A DNA stretch of 36,294 nucleotides from Planctomycetota bacterium (GTDB taxonomy: Bacteria; Planctomycetota; Brocadiia; Brocadiales; Bathyanammoxibiaceae), in contig JAHFOV010000018.1 of the NCBI GenBank assembly GCA_023261505.1, positions 1 to 36,294 on the forward strand, read 5' to 3'. The notes under the pieces were generated by a model, which worked only from the letters and a program-made list of their open reading frames with translations, was not told where the DNA came from and made no database searches. Made by a program: the position numbers and the translations under genes. Of the stretch, positions 34,082 to 36,294 are shown piece by piece (positions within the stretch are counted from its first letter, which is position 1; every line of letters starts with the position of its first letter).

Positions 34082-34930
34082 ATGTGGGATTATTCTGATA
34101 AGGTAAAAGACTATTTCCTTCACCCAAGGAACGTGGGTGAGATAAAGGACGCCGATGCGATAGGCGAAGTAGGTGCTATCGCCTGTGGTGATGCCCTCCG
34201 ACTTTACCTTAAAGTAGATAAGAAAAACGGGAATCGTATAGTAGACGCCAAATTCAAGACTTTTGGATGCGGTAGTGCTATAGCTTCTGCCAGTGCCCTT
34301 ACAGAAATGGTCATCGGTAAGACCTTAGATGAGGTCGAAAAGATAACCAACCAGGACATTGCAGATTTTCTCGGAGGTCTGCCACCTGAAAAGATGCATT
34401 GTTCTGTCATGGGCAGGGAGGCCCTTGAGGCCGCAATTGCTAACTTCCGCGGTACAAAGGTAGAGCCCACGGAAGAGGGGGCTATCGTGTGCAGATGCTT
34501 CGGAGTGACAGACCAAAAAATAGAAAGGGTTGTAAAGGAAAACAGGCTTACTACCATTGAACAAGTTACCAATTATTGCAAGGCAGGGGGAGGTTGTAAG
34601 TCCTGCCATCCGGACATTCAGAAGATTATTGATAAGGTCTGGGAAAAAGAGGCGAAGCCTGTCGCTGCCCCCGCCAAGCCAAAGAAGATGAGCAACCTTC
34701 GTAAAATGCACTTGATACAGGAGACCATAGAGCGAGAGATACGCCCTGTTCTCATGATGGACGGTGGAGACGTAGAGCTAGTGGATGTGGAGGGTGACAC
34801 AGTCTATATCTCCTTCAGGGGAAGCTGTGCCGAATGTGTGGGCTCCAAAGTTACTCTGAAATCTACAGTAGAGGCAAAGCTCAGGGAGTTTGTTACAGAA
34901 GAGCTTGCTGTAGAAGAGGTTAATCAATAA
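34082..34930 (+). CDS. nifU: NifU-type Fe-S cluster scaffold
   Basis: A full-length three-domain NifU (282 residues). The IscU-like N-domain has the scaffold cysteines C35, C63 and C107; the central BFD-like [2Fe-2S] domain has C137, C139, C172 and C175; the C-terminal NfU domain has C249 and C252 (CAEC). Fe-S clusters are assembled here from sulfur supplied by NifS and passed to apo-proteins. In organisms without nitrogenase this type serves general Fe-S assembly, and no nif structural gene lies in the window. It overlaps nifS by one base (TAATG). Confidence 0.95.
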   Translation: MWDYSDKVKDYFLHPRNVGEIKDADAIGEVGAIACGDALRLYLKVDKKNGNRIVDAKFKTFGCGSAIASASALTEMVIGKTLDEVEKITNQDIADFLGGLPPEKMHCSVMGREALEAAIANFRGTKVEPTEEGAIVCRCFGVTDQKIERVVKENRLTTIEQVTNYCKAGGGCKSCHPDIQKIIDKVWEKEAKPVAAPAKPKKMSNLRKMHLIQETIEREIRPVLMMDGGDVELVDVEGDTVYISFRGSCAECVGSKVTLKSTVEAKLREFVTEELAVEEVNQ

Positions 34931-36129
34931 TGAAGAGGATATTATACGTTGATAATAACGCTACAACAAGGGTTGCTCCAGAAGTTGTGGAGGCAATGCT
35001 TCCATACTTCACCGAACTTTACGGCAACCCCTCTAGCATGCACACCTTTGGAGGTCAACTTTATAAAAAGATAAATCAGGCCAGGGAACAGGTGGCTGAT
35101 GTTATTGGTGCATCTCCTCAGGAGATAATCTTCACAAGTGGTGGAACAGAAAGTGATAATGCAGCCATCCGGGGTACGTTGGAGGCCAATCCTGACAAAA
35201 GGCATATTATTACTAGCCGTGTGGAGCATCCTGCAGTACTGAACGTCTGTCAATACCTGGCAAAGAATGGTTATGAAGTTACTGAATTGAGCGTGGATAG
35301 CCAGGGGCTATTAGAACTGGATGAACTGCGCGAAGCCATTAGAGATGATACCGTCTTAATCACTATCATGTATGCCAATAATGAGACAGGTGTCATATTT
35401 CCAGTCGAAGAGATTGGCCAGATAGCAAAAGACAAGGGCATCACCTTCCACTGCGATGCAGTTCAGGCAGTTGGTAAGATTCCTCTGGATATGAGTAAGA
35501 ATACTATTGATATGATTTCCTTATCGGGACATAAACTTCATGCTACAAAAGGCGTTGGGGCTTTATATATAAGAAAAGGGGTTAGGTTCAAACCCTTCAT
35601 CCTCGGGGGCCATCACGAGAATAACCGCAGAGCCGGCACAGAGAACGTACCTTCCATAATAGGGCTTGGTGTGGCTTGCGAGCTGGCCAAAAAATACCTC
35701 CCTGAAGAACAAACCGAGGTAAGAAGACTCAGGGATAAGCTGGAGAACCAAATCTTAGACACTATGCCTAATGCCAGGCTGAATGGACACAAGATTCTTC
35801 GCTTACCCAACACCACAAATATCAGTTTTGAGTATGTAGAAGGAGAGGCTATACTGCTATTATTGAATGAGCTGGGTATCTGCGCCTCTTCTGGTTCTGC
35901 CTGCACCTCAGGCTCTCTGGAACCCTCCCATGTTCTAAGGGCAATGGGTGTTCCTTTCACGGCGGCCCATGGTTCTATCCGCTTCAGCATAAGCCGCTAC
36001 AATACTGAAGAAGAGATTGACTATATTATCGAGCATATACCAGGCGTTATCCGTAAACTCAAGGACATCTCCCCTTACAGTGCAGAGATTGAAGAACTAG
36101 AGCTTAAGGCTTCTGCGAGGAATAGTTAA
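34930..36129 (+). CDS. nifS: Cysteine desulfurase (NifS/IscS family)
   Basis: A PLP enzyme that takes sulfur from cysteine for cluster assembly on NifU. It has YVDNNATTRVAPEVVEAM at the start, TSGGTESDNAAI (69-80), the PLP lysine K202 in SGHKLHATKG, GTENVPSIIGLG (237-248), and the persulfide cysteine C325 in SGSACTSGSLEPSHVL. The 399-residue length is normal for group I enzymes. It starts within the nifU stop and ends overlapping the next ATG by one base, giving a tight nifU-nifS-glutaredoxin unit. Confidence 0.95.
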   Translation: MKRILYVDNNATTRVAPEVVEAMLPYFTELYGNPSSMHTFGGQLYKKINQAREQVADVIGASPQEIIFTSGGTESDNAAIRGTLEANPDKRHIITSRVEHPAVLNVCQYLAKNGYEVTELSVDSQGLLELDELREAIRDDTVLITIMYANNETGVIFPVEEIGQIAKDKGITFHCDAVQAVGKIPLDMSKNTIDMISLSGHKLHATKGVGALYIRKGVRFKPFILGGHHENNRRAGTENVPSIIGLGVACELAKKYLPEEQTEVRRLRDKLENQILDTMPNARLNGHKILRLPNTTNISFEYVEGEAILLLLNELGICASSGSACTSGSLEPSHVLRAMGVPFTAAHGSIRFSISRYNTEEEIDYIIEHIPGVIRKLKDISPYSAEIEELELKASARNS

Positions 36130-36294
36130 TGAACAACGAACTCATCGTCTTTACGCAGGAATGCTGTCCTAAATGCGTAGAGGCAAAGAAAAAATTGGGA
36201 AAGGCAGGTCTTTCTTACAAAGAGATTAACGTAGATACAGTGGAAGGGCGGGCAGAGTTCGCATTGCATATCTCCAGGAGCGCCACAACACCAG
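36129..36294 (+). CDS. Glutaredoxin-like protein, truncated by the window end
   Basis: Only the first 55 residues are present. MNNELIVFTQECCPKCVEAK carries a CPKC redox motif at the usual place after the first beta strand, followed by a helix and INVDTVEGRAEF, as in glutaredoxins. Its overlap with nifS suggests a role in thiol redox or Fe-S delivery. The end lies outside the window. Confidence 0.75.
   Translation, partial: MNNELIVFTQECCPKCVEAKKKLGKAGLSYKEINVDTVEGRAEFALHISRSATTP

Noticed and set aside
34082-36129. Nitrogen fixation island
   Set aside because: nifU/nifS of this kind serve general Fe-S assembly; no nifHDK or other nif genes are present.

Overview
The window most resembles a chromosomal segment of an anammox-type planctomycete (Brocadiales or a close relative). 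The case rests on three genes: a signal-peptide-bearing family 1 encapsulin, a multicopper-oxidase/octaheme hydroxylamine-oxidoreductase (HAO) fusion directly behind it, and a second, stand-alone octaheme HAO-family protein. An encapsulin paired with a copper-enzyme/HAO fusion has been reported from anammox genomes. No hydrazine synthase, 16S rRNA or other decisive marker lies in the window, so the assignment is an inference. No tRNA, rRNA, CRISPR array, transposase or phage gene was seen.

Layout. 1-3.7 kb: exported encapsulin shell plus its probable 877-residue cargo enzyme (two cupredoxin domains with a full laccase-type copper set, then eight CxxCH hemes). 3.8-4.4 kb: a convergent membrane-anchored protein of unknown function. 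4.5-8.1 kb: argB followed by an MlaE/MlaF/MlaD lipid-transport operon behind a good sigma70 promoter; MlaD carries four 34-residue tandem repeats. 8.2-13.0 kb (minus strand): a lipoprotein, an exported TPR protein of about 18 repeats, and the octaheme HAO, which has a perfect-consensus sigma70 promoter and a strong hairpin terminator. 13.2-14.1 kb: a small zinc-ribbon protein, and a protein joining the first part of a 5-formyl-THF cyclo-ligase-like domain to the C-terminal OB region of an ATP-dependent DNA ligase. 14.3-22.4 kb: glyS, a four-helix membrane protein, a Xer recombinase, an exported alkaline phosphatase, an MFS transporter, an ArsB/CitMHS-type permease and an RRM RNA-binding protein. 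22.6-30.7 kb (minus strand): a coiled-coil lipoprotein, a DUF72 protein, a P-loop NTPase with TPRs, a 730-base block of inverted repeats, a second TPR gene with an apparent frameshift in its signal peptide, a nitroreductase, a beta-propeller protein and a TPR remnant. 30.75-34.0 kb: a 2-hydroxyacyl-CoA dehydratase/benzoyl-CoA-reductase-type module of two subunits and an ATPase activator; one subunit lacks all three expected Fe-S cysteines and the activator frame is cut by an in-frame TAG. 34.1 kb to the end: nifU, nifS and the start of a glutaredoxin-like gene.

How the genes may work together. The encapsulin and its fusion enzyme would form an extracytoplasmic protein compartment for nitrogen-oxide redox chemistry, and the separate HAO would work in the same periplasm-like or anammoxosome space. 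NifU, NifS and the glutaredoxin-like protein make an Fe-S cluster supply unit next to the Fe-S dehydratase module. The most notable points are the exported encapsulin with a cysteine-rich N-terminus, the laccase-type copper domain of the fusion enzyme, the cyclo-ligase/DNA-ligase chimera, the division of Fe-S ligands between the dehydratase subunits, and two apparent lesions (an amber stop in the activator, a one-base slip in a TPR gene).
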